Positions 12,086 through 23,400 of a DNA stretch of 64,000 nucleotides are shown piece by piece; within the stretch, counting starts at the first letter, position 1; each line of letters opens with the position of its first letter. The position numbers and the translations under genes are program-made. The notes below the pieces were generated by a model. That model was not told where the DNA came from. It did not search any database and saw only the letters and a list, made by a program, of their open reading frames with translations. Source of the stretch: Siphonodentalium dalli (lineage: Eukaryota > Mollusca > Scaphopoda > Gadilida > Siphonodentaliidae); the NCBI GenBank assembly GCA_032622095.1, contig CP136068.1, positions 123,821,989-123,885,988 on the forward strand, written 5' to 3'.

Positions 12086-12823
12086 TATAGGACATTTTAA
12101 ACTACTTCATTAGCTTGCATTTATAATAGATATGCCTATATATAAATTTGGAGGAAATCCGCGATACAATTCATTTTGTGGAAATCTGCGACAAAAAAAG
12201 TCATTATGAATTGTTGTGACCAGCCCCGTCCATATCTCTGACATAGACAGCGTCACTTATACATGCAGGTAGCACACCATCAGATTCCCTATATCGTGGG
12301 GATCCATGACTAATAAGTTTGGTATAAATCGGTGGTCAACATAAAAGTGTTTGTTAATTTTGGCGACCCTCCCCATTCCCCACCCCTGACCCGTGCGGCG
12401 ATACTAATTTATTTTTAAATCACAACATTAGATGTTCTGTATCATGGATATATTGTTCATTGAATGTGATGCCCATCCCCCTTTTCTACCCGACTCTGAC
12501 AGCGTCACTTTCGAATGTTTAGCTGCACCAATATCCTCCACCTGAAGAGTTACCCATGTTAGACCCCTTTGGATGCCTCCATGTGACCCCTCCCCTCTCC
12601 GATAATTTCTATAGCGGACGGATAACCATACAATTACAACGGGACCTAATTCAGCAAATGGCAGACACACTATTTGCAGGCTTGGGCCTGTGCCACAACA
12701 AATGGTGATTGCAAGTATGTTTGTCTTTTCCTTTGACTGGTACCGTATATATAAGCTGAAAATAACATCAGGAAAGTTTGTCAATTTTTGTCAAATCTTG
12801 CCGTGGATCTTTTATTACTGCAA

Positions 12824-12904
12824 CATGCGAGATCAAACAATAAACACTCAAAATGCGAGATCAAACAATAAACACTCAAAATGCGAGATAAAACATTAAA
12901 CACT
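12824..12904 (+). repeat. 26-bp tandem triplicate
   Basis: Three copies of a unit containing atgcgagatcaaacaataaa and cactcaaa lie head to tail. The third is slightly changed. Confidence 0.85.
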
Positions 12905-14009
12905 CACCTTGAAATTAAATTCATCTGCCGATTAAATTCAGTTTCTTAATTTCGTGTTGTGTATACGGATGAGAAACTTTGTCATATATGACTATCGCAC
13001 ATCGAGTTTCCTGACGCGCAGCTCTGATGCATCACTCACAACCTTTGTGCAACCATGCATTGGGTACCCCAGGGCAATAGTTTGTATCATATTTAAATAA
13101 TATAGCAAAATGTATGCATTTCCGACGAATCACGTAATCCGTTTAGCACACCCAGGGAACGTAAACAAAGAGAAAGTTCAGCTACGTCATGACGTTATGA
13201 AATCCGAATGGTAGACTGGTACCCTGTCCCAACTCTGCTACTCGCCCGTAGGGACAGGTATAGGCTAAACAGAAAGTGGAATTTTGAATTGTGTTTCCGG
13301 TTTGTGAGATATTGTTTTAAAATAGAAAAGCAAATTTCAACATCGGTACGTTTTTCTTAATTTAATAATACAAGACGCAAGTATATAACTTTGACAACTA
13401 CTCAATCAAATTGAATAGAGTGTTTTTCACAGGAATCGACTATCCCCGATCAACGGCAATAAGTTAAATAGTGCGTAATCATGTTTTTGTAGCTTGGATA
13501 TTTGGAAACTCTGATGTCAACAAACACCCCCGGTAACCGGTTACATCAATTTTGTGTCGAAGTTTGCTGTCCCATGTCGCATTTTATTAACTAAATTCGT
13601 CGGGGATATATTAACGCTCATGTTGATACCAAAATTAACACAAGGGGTCAATGTGATTTGCCTGGGTGGACCTTTTACCATAAATTGCCAAACTTTGCTA
13701 TACCGTCCCATGCTCTGACAAGTTGGTCAGTCTGTACTACATTCATTTAAGGGGTTTATTTACATTAGTATAAACATATTTTATTCCAATCAAAATAATA
13801 ACATATATAAACATTTAACAGACATTTTACAGGAGTATAGAATAATAAAAATTCGATTGATTTGAAAGGGGATTAAACAACAAGCCCAAGGGCTTTTATT
13901 AAGTTTGCTCCCCTTTTGTTTCGCGCCCGCTCTTCATTAAGGGTAGAGAGGGGGTCGGACGGGAAGGAATGAAAATATCATAATTATAGTAATGATGATG
14001 TCGTTAGAA

Positions 14010-14095
14010 GCAGGGAGAGAGATTGTGAACGAGAAAGAGATAGAGAGGACGAGAGAGAGAAAGAAAGAGAGAGAGATAGAGAGAGATAAAAGGGA
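14010..14095 (+). repeat. GA-rich microsatellite
   Basis: A purine-only run dominated by gaga with ata interruptions. Confidence 0.9.
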
Positions 14096-14869
14096 TGAGA
14101 TACTGTATTTACATTACTGATACTAACAGGTATCTCCTTCACACAGATATGTCAATATAAGTTGATGGCGATAGTTTTATTTGTTCCAAATAAGTTTCGT
14201 GAGGTACTAGTAATCACACCACCCACCCTCGTGCACGGTTACATCAACATTGAAGAAGTTTGCTGCCTCATATCTGATTTTTTTATTTCGATGTTTCGGC
14301 TATATTATTGTGGTCATTTTAGTACCAAAATCATCTATATGAGGCAGATATATTTTGTTTGTGTGAGGTGTTTTGTGTCAAACGGGAAAATTTTATAACT
14401 GTAAAAACACGTTACACAGGCCTTACTAGTAGTGGAGATGACATTAAGCTACATTTATGGCATGTTGCATATGAGACATGAGGTGAAAACTCCCTTCCCG
14501 ACACCCTTTGGAAAGAAGCTTCGAGAAATGTAAAATTGAAATAAATAAACTTGTCGTGATGTAACTAAGATATTTAAGCCTAGATCATTGTGTGCATGGA
14601 ACAAGAGCGAGCAAATGTCTCAAATATTAACGTGGCTATCAATGGCTTGAAAATGACTGTCATCAGTGCATCCAACTAATCAGTGAATTATTTGCATGTG
14701 TATCAATTCAGATTATCTGTTACTAGTACTCTCACAACAAGTAAAGTATTCAAGTCCAGCATAGTGACTGCCAAAAGCATTTAGTATAATTGAAGTTGAT
14801 CCACTAGACCAACAAAAGTGGTATGGAATAATGCTAGATAATGGGCTGGTTGACCGACTAATCATGAAA

Positions 14870-15086
14870 TACAGTAATGCACTAAGTAATCGACTCTTTA
14901 ACTACAGAAGAATTATGGGTAACTTTTCAGGATTTAGTCGGAAATATGGCTTGTTGCCATTCATCGGAAAGCTCTTGGGGAGAGCTTTCCGATGAATGGC
15001 AACAAGCCATATTTCCGACTAAATCCTGAAAAGTTACCCATAATTCTGCTGTAGTTAAAGGGTCGATTACTTAGGGCATTACTGTA
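14870..15086. mobile_element. 217-bp nearly perfect palindromic MITE, family CAGTAATG, copy 4
   Basis: It begins tacagtaatgc and ends gcattactgta. The inner arms are virtually perfect for about 80 bp around gctcttggggagagc (gaaatatggcttgttgcc against ggcaacaagccatatttc). Compared with the 133-bp copies at 6856 and 7031 it has an extra inner palindromic segment of about 75 bp, so it is either a longer progenitor or a copy that gained an inverted insertion. Near-perfect pairing implies a young age or gene conversion between arms. Confidence 0.9.
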
Positions 15087-16205
15087 GTTAGAAATTATGG
15101 AATTGTGTGTATAATGCATAATGACGTAGGTTTGCAGATATCAGCAATTTATAGAATAATATTTCCAATTGAAGCCTGCTAAATGTCCTCTTTATGTATT
15201 TGTTTTCAAAATATGTCAACTCTAGTTGAATTGGAGCTTAACAAATAATATTTCATCATTATCATGGATATGTCATGTCTACAAAATTGTCAACAATGAC
15301 CCGAAAGTGAAGATTGAGGTCACTGTCCTGAGTTGTTGTCAGCTTAAAATGTATTTCAGCCAAAATAGCCAATACACATGTTTGGATCATGTAATAGCTT
15401 GCAGGGGAAACTGATATCTCAATGGATATGCAGGAGATATGCTGGGAAATTTATAATTTGTAAATTGGATGCATAAACCTTTCAGTGAAAAACAATAATA
15501 GCAGTTCTTTTTGTTTGAAGTGTTCCATTTTATAAGTTATACCTTATAGAGTAAGTTATACCAGTGTTTTTTGTGCACCTTTCAGATTTTGGTGGGTTAG
15601 TACTGTATTTGTCCACTTCCATCGATTCATTAGAATTTCCATTAGCAGTGTCCAATTTGACCACCCAGGTAGACCTAGAATACTCTCATGACACACTCAC
15701 CTGGAAACTCCAATACATGATTGCATGTGTGTGTGTACATGTACCGGTATGTGGTACTGCCTATCAGCCAGTTTAAAAAAAAAATCTTAATTAAACTTTT
15801 TTTCAATTAAATCAGCTTCTGAAACATGGTAAACTGTCACTTGAACTAGAGCAGATAACTTTCTAGTCATATGAGTGATATCAGTAGGGTTTTATGTGGT
15901 TTTAGACCAAAATTAGTGAAATTTTGGGGGTGGGTGACCAAACATTTGAGTAAAAAAATGATTTTTTGCAGGTTTGGGATGGTGGTTCCCCGAAAATGCC
16001 AGATGTAAAACACGGCATACCTTCCTGCAAATTTTATATTATAATATACATGTAATATTAAATCAATTGTACTGGGATAATGCGTGATAAAATTCAACCA
16101 CTGGGAATCTCAATTTTCAAATGTCAGGCTGCTTATTTTCTGGCTTGGTACATGAGCTGCTCTGGTCAATATTAATTCAATACAAAATGTTGATTTAAAT
16201 ACATT
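15087..16205. other. No recognised gene
   Basis: This is AT-rich sequence with only short unrecognised open frames, such as 15564-15776 on the plus strand. I see no splice-flanked coding blocks, element termini or RNA genes. Confidence 0.4.
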
Positions 16206-16209
16206 AAGT

Positions 16210-16690
16210 TCTAGTATAATTGATTAAAGGGACATCTCGTGAACAGGTATATACAATTTCCATGGTCATAAAAAGGGAATTAGGGGTCCTTGGGGCCTTG
16301 CTTCCCTCCTATGGTGTACTTGTTGACTTAAAATTGGGTAAAAACCCCTATTTTCATATCATCAGCATCCCTCTCCCTTGAATGTGTGTCTCAAACCGGA
16401 GCTGTAAAAAAAATTCAGTAAAGGCCTACTAATTGGACATCTCCTGCACAGGTACCGGTATATAGCATGTCCATGGTCACAAAAAGGGAATTCGTGGTTA
16501 CTTCTTCCCTCATATGGTGGGCCTACATGTATATAGACTTGAAAATTGAAGAAAAAACATACTTCCAAATGCATATCACTATCAGCATCCCATGAATGTG
16601 TCTCCACCCTGGAGCTCTAGTATATTTGATTAAAGGGACGTCTCCTGCACAGATATATACAATTTCCATGGTTATCGATCTAGATCAAAA
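16210..16690 (+). repeat. About 205-bp tandem repeat, 2.3 units
   Basis: Units start near 16226, 16434 and 16634. They share gacatctcctgcacagg, catggtca, aaaagggaatt, ctatggtg-like and gaatgtgtctc. The third unit is truncated where the foldback element at 16675 begins. Confidence 0.85.
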
Positions 16691-16961
16691 CGATCAAGGG
16701 AATTTTCAACACCGACCGACAAACACCTCTACAGTACAGGATTCCAAGCACCACAATTTTATGGTTAGATTAATAGGCTATATATGATCTATTTTATCTC
16801 ATGTAAAGTAAATTTTTGAAAAATTCATCTAGGACATGTACTGGCATCTGGCAAGTACAATTGCATTAATATATTAATATTATAATATAATATATATATA
16901 ATATTATAATAATTTCTCATAATAATAATGCAATCTAAAGTTCATATTTTAGAACACCAGT

Positions 16962-17035
16962 GGTCTCCAGTCAGATTCGAACTGACAATCCCCTCAGTGT
17001 AAACTGAGGTGCACTCACCAATGTGCTGTAGAAAC
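16962..17035 (-). tRNA. tRNA-like sequence (Val-UAC-like), probably a pseudogene
   Basis: On the minus strand a 74-nt cloverleaf can be drawn. The 7-bp acceptor pairs gtttcta with tggagac (two G-U pairs). The D arm is gcac, then attggtga, then gtgc. The T arm is a perfect gtcag, ttcgaat, ctgac. The anticodon arm pairs cctcag with ctgagg but leaves a six-base loop tttaca, one short of normal. The bases tac suggest valine. A and B boxes are recognisable. The abnormal loop and the lack of a visible terminator just downstream argue for a tRNA pseudogene or a SINE head rather than a working gene. Confidence 0.45.
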
Positions 17036-17105
17036 TGATATAAAGCTGGCATTAAAAAACAACAAATTTGAGTAGAACCCCCCCCCGGCCAGTGCATGTA
17101 CTAAT

Positions 17106-17176
17106 ATAGATCATGCCATGAACCTCTACTAATGATAACGCCCGCTAGCATTAGTAGAGGTTCATGGCATGATCTA
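17106..17176. repeat. Perfect hairpin, 28-bp arms
   Basis: tagatcatgccatgaacctc with tactaatg pairs with its exact reverse complement across a short loop. It lies inside the foldback element. Confidence 0.85.
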
Positions 17177-17359
17177 GTACTAATACTATGAACATTTTTT
17201 TTATATTTTCTTTACATGTGACAAAATAGATCATATATACCGGTAGCTTATAAAACAAACCATAAAAATTGTGGCACTTTGAATCCTGTACTAGTAGAGG
17301 TATTTGTCGGGTCGGTGTTGAAAATTCCCTTGAGCGTTTTGATCTACATGGATCTGCAT

Positions 17360-18800
17360 CTAGTACATGTACAGACATTGATGACGGCGCCGGCTTATTT
17401 TAATCATTCGGTATAAAACTTGGTATTCGTTCCATTCTAAATGAAATTAATAAAAATTGATTACACACAAGAAAGACATTCTTAATTTTAACTGTATCAT
17501 TGCTAAAAAATTAACATATGAATCATGATTGACTGACCTTTCAAGTTTCATAAACAGCAATAGTCACAAAATGTCCCAGAAAAAATGAACCCATCGGCCC
17601 ATCGTGGAATTTTTGGTGTCAAAATAATGGTCTGAGTGTTGCTAAGAAATCAACATCTAAATATTCATTATGGGCCAGCAACTTTTTCGCCTATGAATAA
17701 AAAACGAACCAGACATGCTTGAAACGCATGAGTCGAAAACAGGTAACTGGTCACAATTAAACACACTTTTCATATCATTCCCGAAATCAATAAACACTGT
17801 CACTGTTGTATATTGAAACACTAATGGTGTAACTTATTGATTATCGATATAAATAGATGTAATCAAATATAAATTGTAGATAAAAATGATGATCTTACCG
17901 TAGCAATAAAAATCGTAAATAAATTCGCAATCTAAAATATCACGTGACAACCGCATCTCATGAATATATTCATGAGCTCAGCCTATACCAGGCCTCAAAT
18001 ACGTTTGCTGGCCTGGGTACTAGGCTATCCGAATGGAGCACCGCCGCCATGTTTCTGGTGGGTTCTAGGAATATAACATCATAGCGTTAATACTGCATTG
18101 ATATTAAAAGCGGCCTTCTGCTTCCTTGATATACGTTTGGAGCGATTATTCACTGCAGGCATGAACAATGTCAAGCTGCAAGACAGAGTTCAGTCCCATA
18201 TGCTACGCGGGACTTACCGCTGCCCGCACCTCTGCACTATTTACGACTGTCTATTTATAGAAATGTGAAAAACCCAGAAAATGGCTGCCACTTGGGTGGC
18301 GAAACTCCAACTAAGACTTACATTTCGGCTTGTTTCTCTTGTTTAACGTCCGATACATGGAGACGCTATAAGCTAAACCAAAATAAGTGCGCTAAAGAAG
18401 ATATCAGCCGCAAGTTAAAGTTGTTAATTGGAGATTTAGCGGACGAGATTCCAAAATCATCTTGTGAATTGTAAATTATAAGCGGATCAAGTTAAACAAC
18501 AAAATTTCTTCTTGTTTTGCTTATAATCACTGATAATTAATATAAAGAGAGTTTATTTACAAATATACCGTACAAAAAGACAAAGAGATTGATTCGAATA
18601 CCTGGTACGCCACATTCTTACTCTCAGAAAAGTCCACGGAGTACACAGTGCAAGACATCTAATTCTGAAAGTGTGACTTGCAGAACACCACTGGCAGGCA
18701 CGAAGTTGAAAAAGAAAGTAGGCCTAACCAGCTAACACTAACTTGACTAAGTGACTAACAGTTAAGAAAGCCAGAGTGAAGAAGAGGTTGATGAATAGTA
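17360..18800. other. No recognised gene
   Basis: This contains a plus-strand stretch (18020-18480) that is less AT-rich, with an ATG in the context gccgccatg at 18047 and a 69-codon frame at 18265-18474. I recognise no family and cannot show splice borders. Confidence 0.35.
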
Positions 18801-18802
18801 GG

Positions 18803-19087
18803 TCAACATGACCGCTTTCGCAGATTGCTGCTTCCAGTAAGGATACGCACTACGTTCATGACTGAACTATAGATGAATAGCAACTCTCCTTTATTGTCTG
18901 TTTTCCAAACAAATGATCTAAATTGGTGGCCATGCAGGTGGCACATGCATGCAATTGGCATAAACATCATAGTCACTGGATAGTTTTCAGGATCATTGAA
19001 CAGTTTGTCACATTCTAGTATGAATATTGCATCATATTTGGCAACATTGTCCTCTAAATTTACCTCGAAGCACTTGTTCAAAAATAT
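18803..19087 (-). pseudogene. RecQ-like helicase remnant, block 4
   Basis: Minus-strand frame just after the inserted inverted-repeat element. Residues such as KYDAIFILECDKLF and YPVTMMFMPIACM match the region between the two RecA-like lobes of RecQ-type helicases, where the family has a conserved YP-T-hydrophobic strand. The upstream IFLNKCF continues the DR-x-NIF pattern that starts in block 3, so the two blocks were once one exon. The C-terminal helicase lobe (motifs IV-VI) is not recognisable downstream; the frame ends at TGA. This is a similarity judgement by eye. Confidence 0.5.
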
Positions 19088-19560
19088 TTGGCCTAGGCCA
19101 AAATAAAATTGACCTGTGTTTCTGGTGACCCACCAGCCCCTATTCCAGGGCCCCCGAACGTTTTCATTTTATTGATTTTGCAAAATTAGTACGCATTTGA
19201 TTTTATTTTCCGTGTAAACCGATTGATTTCCATGTAAAATGGACACATCATGTGTACTGTTAAACCGTAAATTATACCTCTGTTCAATTAGGTCACAGCC
19301 AATTTAAACTTATTTTTCATGTGTTATTCAATAAAACAATATATTTACACTCTATTCTAATATTATGTACTTAAGTTTTATTTATTTCATAGTACATTAA
19401 AAACAAGGAGAAGCAGCCTAGGATAGTATCCATATTCATTTTGAGCAAAGGTGAAAATAAAATGAAAAAATAAAATAAAATGAAAAGCAAAAGCCACCCG
19501 CCCGCCACTATTTTTTTCTTGCATGTCACCAGAAACACAGGATTATATTGTTTTGGCCCT
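19088..19560. mobile_element. About 470-bp inverted-repeat element inside helicase coding sequence
   Basis: The left end (ggccaaaataaaattgacc, then tgtgtttctggtgac) is repeated inverted at the right end (gtcaccagaaacaca, then attgttttggccc). The interior is AT-rich and non-coding. It separates helicase block 3 from block 4 exactly where the protein similarity breaks, so it is an insertion into a former exon. Target duplication could not be fixed. Confidence 0.65.
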
Positions 19561-19731
19561 ATCAGCATTTTCTTGGACTTTCACTGGCTTATCAAAACCG
19601 AGTGTCTTGGGTAGATTACTTAACATTTGAGTTGTCAGACTCCCACTCATGGCAACAAAGGGAATCCCAGGGAAGATGATGGCAACAACTTCAACTTTTT
19701 GTAAGCAGTACGGAAATTTTGTCCATTGAAA
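19561..19731 (-). pseudogene. RecQ-like helicase remnant, block 3 (motif III region)
   Basis: Minus-strand open segment with residues VEVVAIIFPGIPFVAMSGS then LTTQMLSNLPKTLGF then ENADR. This is the RecQ-family pattern around motif III (PG-x-PF-x-A-x-(T/S)-(A/G)-(T/S)), followed by a helix and the (P/A)DR turn. Motif III reads SGS where TAT is usual. It lies 1.2 kb downstream of the motif II block with an apparent intron between, and is cut off by the inverted-repeat element. It is the strongest single indication that the locus is a spliced helicase gene. Confidence 0.6.
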
Positions 19732-20770
19732 TGGAGAAATGTGATGATTTTGATAATATTTTTTAGAACATTTTTTATGTATGACTTGGACAACTTGTGG
19801 TAATTATGTTAGTACGGTAACCCTAGTGTAACTGCGCTCTGTTGTGTATTTTCCATTTTGATTAATATAGCAATAAATAAGTTGAATCTTCTTTCTTTCC
19901 AAAAGTATTCCCCCCCCCCCACAAACAATTTGAACAGTGGGTGAGATAGACATCTGCTTTGATGGATGGACAGATGTATTAAGGACTAGATTCATGTAAT
20001 ACAGTTAGTGTTTATACCCCACCATTCCTATGGGACATTGGGGTATAATCATTTTTGTTATAGTCAATGTTATTTGAAACTAGTAAAAGCTGATTACTAC
20101 ATTTACACACAGACAACTGGCTTTATGAACCATGGGGCCTCAAGCGATCTGCCCCTTCACATGAATATTTAGAACACAATTAAAGATGCTCTATCTCTTC
20201 CAAGGATCACTTCAAAGTTCAAACTAACTCAATGAAACTCATTTTCAATTACTATTTGAATTATTATTATCAAAGGCTGCCAAAGCCACAAGATAAGAAT
20301 TTGTTACCACAATTTCATAAGTGTAATGAAACTAGATTACTAACCAGACATCTTGTAATGTTCTAAAAAAACAATAACCACTTTTCTGTCCTTCCTCTTT
20401 AATAATTAGAGAATCAAATTAATTATTAGCAACAAAAAAATAGCTCCTGATTCAAATATATTAATATTATTTCACGTTTCACCCATATCTGTACAGAATG
20501 TTCAGGAAAGAGATAAAGCACCTTTAAATGGTATCAACGCTTGAGGATGGAAGCGATCAATCATGTGGTTCAGCCAGGCTCTGCTTAATATGTTAACACT
20601 TAAAAGTCTTGAATTCAACAAATGTTTTTTTCTTCATTTTAATACATCTGCTGTTCTCAGATATTTTAACTAAATTTCAATTTATCGTATATGCACAAAC
20701 TTAGACTGGCAATGTATTAGAACTTTTGTAGCCTAACTACAGTACACATTTTAGTAGCTATACGGTCTCA

Positions 20771-20852
20771 CTAATTCACAGTGAACTCAGTATGATACTA
20801 CATGCTATTAAATATGGAAGCATGTATGCAGTACTGAGTTCACTGTGAATTA
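20771..20852. repeat. Hairpin with 21-bp arms
   Basis: taattcacagtgaactcagta pairs with tactgagttcactgtgaatta across about 35 bases. It sits in the helicase intron region and may be a tiny MITE. Confidence 0.8.
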
Positions 20853-20896
20853 CTATATCAATTACCACCTATAATACAATTATATCAATAATTTAC

Positions 20897-21090
20897 CACG
20901 TTTAACAATGTGGCACTCATCCACCACAGCAGCTGTAACTGCATCTTTAAAGATATCCTTTCCTATCAAATTGGAACCAACGGCTGAATTTAGTAATGCC
21001 TCAGGATGGGTTATCACAATGTCAAAATCCCCCTTTGCTACATCAGCCAGAGAAACATATACACGCTTTGGACCGGTGTGGTCCAGGGGT
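20897..21090 (-). pseudogene. RecQ-like helicase remnant, block 2 (motif II, DECH box)
   Basis: Minus-strand open segment encoding VSLADVAKGDFDIVITHPEA, then LLNSAVG, then FKDAVTAAVVDECHIV. The last part is the Walker B/DExH motif II (DECH) that couples ATP hydrolysis in superfamily-2 helicases. The D-hydrophobic-V-(S/T)-PE-A-LL sequence upstream is typical of RecQ. The block ends at a GT (gtaaat) immediately after CGTG, a plausible splice donor. The 5' border is uncertain; an AG lies before cgtgtatatg near 21080. The usual WG after DE-H is replaced (KRG). Confidence 0.65.
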
Positions 21091-21764
21091 GGACTGAATG
21101 AGTATGGAACAATTTGTCATAAACCGTGTAACATGGCATCAACTAATCAATTTGGATGGATATCGAATCGAGTAATCTATTGTTTTTCACATAACTTTAT
21201 AATTATCGAAGAAACATGCAAACCACATTACATAGTACATACACAAGACAGTCACATTAGTCCAATAGTAGTTGTACTTAGGTATATAACTGTAATTGTC
21301 AGGACTATAAAATCAGCCATCACAATCTCTAAAATTAATGTAGTAGTCATATTAGTACACATTTGTATAATTGTAAACAGTATATATACCGGGTAGTTAT
21401 TTCGTTTAAATTTCAATTTAATGAAAATAAGTATGATACAAATCATGCATACGATAAGTTGAGTGCCATGTTAGATTGGTTATAACACATTCTTGCCCTA
21501 CATGTAGCTGCATATCTGTCCAATACTAGTACATTTAATTAGTGCATGTTCGCATTACTAGAAATACTATTATCGTGCATCGTTCCCAGTACATGTATAT
21601 CCCACCAGAGACAGACAATGATGCATACAATTGGCAAACAATGTAAGTTTTAACATACATGGACTCATTGCAATGCACTGAACTCAATAACCTTATAGTT
21701 TGTACTATACAGAGTAAAAATTTGAGAAAACAGAGACTTCATTAACATATAGCCTATTATAGGT

Positions 21765-21880
21765 GGACCGGACAGTTTTGGACCGGTCCAGGTATATGTA
21801 CCGGACCGGAATGGGCTCGACTGGACTGGACCGCATTGGCAGTGGACTGGACCACCCAAGGTGGTCTGGTCCAGTCCGCA
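21765..21880. repeat. GGACCGG-rich tandem and inverted motif cluster
   Basis: Repeated ggaccgg, ggtcca and tggaccacc motifs occur in both orientations and form several small hairpins. It is non-coding. Confidence 0.6.
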
Positions 21881-22074
21881 TCACTAGTCTACATTTACAT
21901 CTACAGTATACCCCATGCCCCCAATGAACTGATGATTATTAGGGGAGCATGAATAAAAGATAATTACATGGGTAAAAGATTTTTTTAGTTTTTTTTTATT
22001 ATTAAAATCAAGAGCATTTGAATTCTATGTACCATTATTTTGGCACTATGGTGATCGGGATGGTGGTGGTTTTG

Positions 22075-22290
22075 TGGAGGAGCCCTGCTTGCTCTTACCG
22101 GGTTCATAGAAGTGACTGTGGAGCTCGAGGGCATCCTTAAACAATGATGCGTCCTGAATATAGGCAGTGTCGGTTGGGATTTTGTTCCAGAGAGAAATTG
22201 TTCGAGGATCGAAGGAAGTGCTGAGGTATTTCGGTCGATAGAAGGGGCGGGGAATTTTGTGGTCTCGTGTGGGTGTTAGTGGAGCAGTCA
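22075..22290 (-). pseudogene. LINE reverse-transcriptase C-terminal remnant
   Basis: On the minus strand the frame reads YRPKYLSTSFDPRTISLWNK, then IPTDTAYIQDASLFKDAL. This is the familiar end of LINE polymerases (Y-x-x-SF-x-PRTI-x-x-WN-x-(L/I)P, followed by an F-x-x-AL helix). No palm domain is present. It lies in the intron between helicase blocks 1 and 2 on the same strand, so it is a short, old, 5'-truncated insertion. Confidence 0.6.
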
Positions 22291-22339
22291 GTGATGTTTA
22301 CATGATTATATCTGATTTTATGGAAGAGGATAACAGAGC

Positions 22340-22668
22340 AGAAAGTCCATTGTAACTGTCAGTTGTGGTTGGTGTCTAATAGGCATGCTTTAATATCTAA
22401 GTTCAAAGTTGATATCTTCGTTATTTGATCTTGGTGGTCCATATTCAGTGGACTGACAATCAATACTGTTGATTTCCGTGCATTTTTTTTAAATTTTAAT
22501 AAAATTTGAGCCATAAAATATGACACACTTCCCATACTCAACTGGAAGATTGACGATTACCTCATTTCCTTTAAAAATATACTCTAGTGCATCAAGTTGC
22601 CCCTTCTCCAAATCGTATTTAAAATTAATGTGCTCCTTGGCAAGAATGCAACATGTTTTAAAATCCAT
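22340..22668 (-). pseudogene. RecQ-like helicase remnant, block 1 (N-terminus, motifs I and Ia)
   Basis: It starts at ATG (22668) and reads MDFKTCCILAKEHINFKYDL, then EKGQLDALEYIFKGNEVIV, then NLPVEYGKCVIF. This is the RecQ N-terminal layout: the F-x-LK-(E/G)Q-x-x-AL entry followed by the Walker A loop. After a frameshift near 22520-22541 the second frame gives KSTVLIVSPLN, the motif Ia strand. Walker A is degraded (VEYGKC instead of TG-x-GKS), which with the frameshift argues that the locus is dead. RecQ proteins unwind DNA 3'-5' in recombination and repair; multi-copy RecQ-like genes are common in invertebrates. Confidence 0.65.
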
Positions 22669-23010
22669 AATTAATAAATCGTGTTTTCAAACATGTGCCT
22701 TTGTTTACTTCCGGGTAAAGGTCAGCGCAGGATTTTTCAGCGGACTATTTTGCGATACAATATCGAACAAATTCCGACTAATTTGATCTCACCCGGAAAA
22801 TATCCAATTGCAGATGAACATTATTTTTTGTCAGAATAGTGTATAATGAATTGTGACAAACACAAGTCTCAAACCAAAAAATGTGATGATTCCTCTCATA
22901 ATTTACGTGGTGCCAGCGGTAAATCATAGCATGAGCGTAGATGGCGCTGTGTACAGCTTGGAACAATGTTACCTTGTATTATTGTAATAAAGTATCGAAA
23001 CCATCCATGT

Positions 23011-23400
23011 TAGTAGAGTCGCTTATGTCCGATTTTTGGCCCCCGTGGGAAATTCATGAACAAATATAGAGACCATGTTTATGAGCCAGTATATGGTTTC
23101 TACTTCAGAAAAAAAATTGTTAGACCCCCTGGGGTCGCGACTGGGTGGTCTGATGACGTCACAAAGATGGCCACCATGCTAATGTTGTTAAGTTCGCTAT
23201 TGTTTGATTTCAAATATAAAAATATAATTCTGATATAAAATATATGACTATCCTTTTGTACAGTGTATGGTGGGACGCCATGTTATATTTTTATATAACA
23301 AATTTTCCTCTCGATCAAAGATGGCTGCCAAAATGGCGACCGGAAGTGTGAAAATTAAAGATTTTCCATACATGTCGCCTACATCATTTCCGATTGTATC
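23011..23400 (+). repeat. Left arm of a large inverted repeat
   Basis: tagtagagtcgcttatgt, then gggaaatt, then gaacaaat, then gcgactgg, then tgacgtcacaaagatg, then aagatggctgccaaaatggc. The diverged inverted counterpart is at 28570-28952. Similar atggc(g/t)gccaa modules recur at 23680 and 24045. Confidence 0.75.

Larger units (their letters stand above)
12086..14869. other. No recognised gene; small repeats only
   Basis: This 2.8 kb holds a 26-bp triplicate (atgcgagatcaaacaataaac units, 12824-12904), a GA-rich microsatellite (about 14010-14095) and short hairpins such as cctgtccc with gggacagg near 13222-13257. Open frames here are short and unrecognised. Confidence 0.5.
16675..17356. mobile_element. 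680-bp foldback element with about 150-bp inverted arms
   Basis: The left arm (about 16675-16822: gatcaaaacga, agggaattttcaacaccgac, cacctctac, catgtaaag) is the diverged inverted copy of the right arm (about 17200-17356: ctttacatgtgacaaaat, gtcggtgttgaaaattccct, gttttgatcta). The loop contains an AT-rich microsatellite (16866-16915), a tRNA-like sequence and a 28-bp-arm hairpin at 17106-17176. There is no transposase. It is either a foldback-type transposon or an inverted duplication. Confidence 0.7.

Noticed and set aside
13222-13257. Small hairpin cctgtccc...gggacagg as a terminator or riboswitch
   Set aside because: In animal DNA this has no such role, and no adjacent gene exists.
20908-21396. 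162-codon plus-strand frame
   Set aside because: Its first part is the antisense shadow of the helicase DECH block on the minus strand; the rest is AT-rich and unrecognised.
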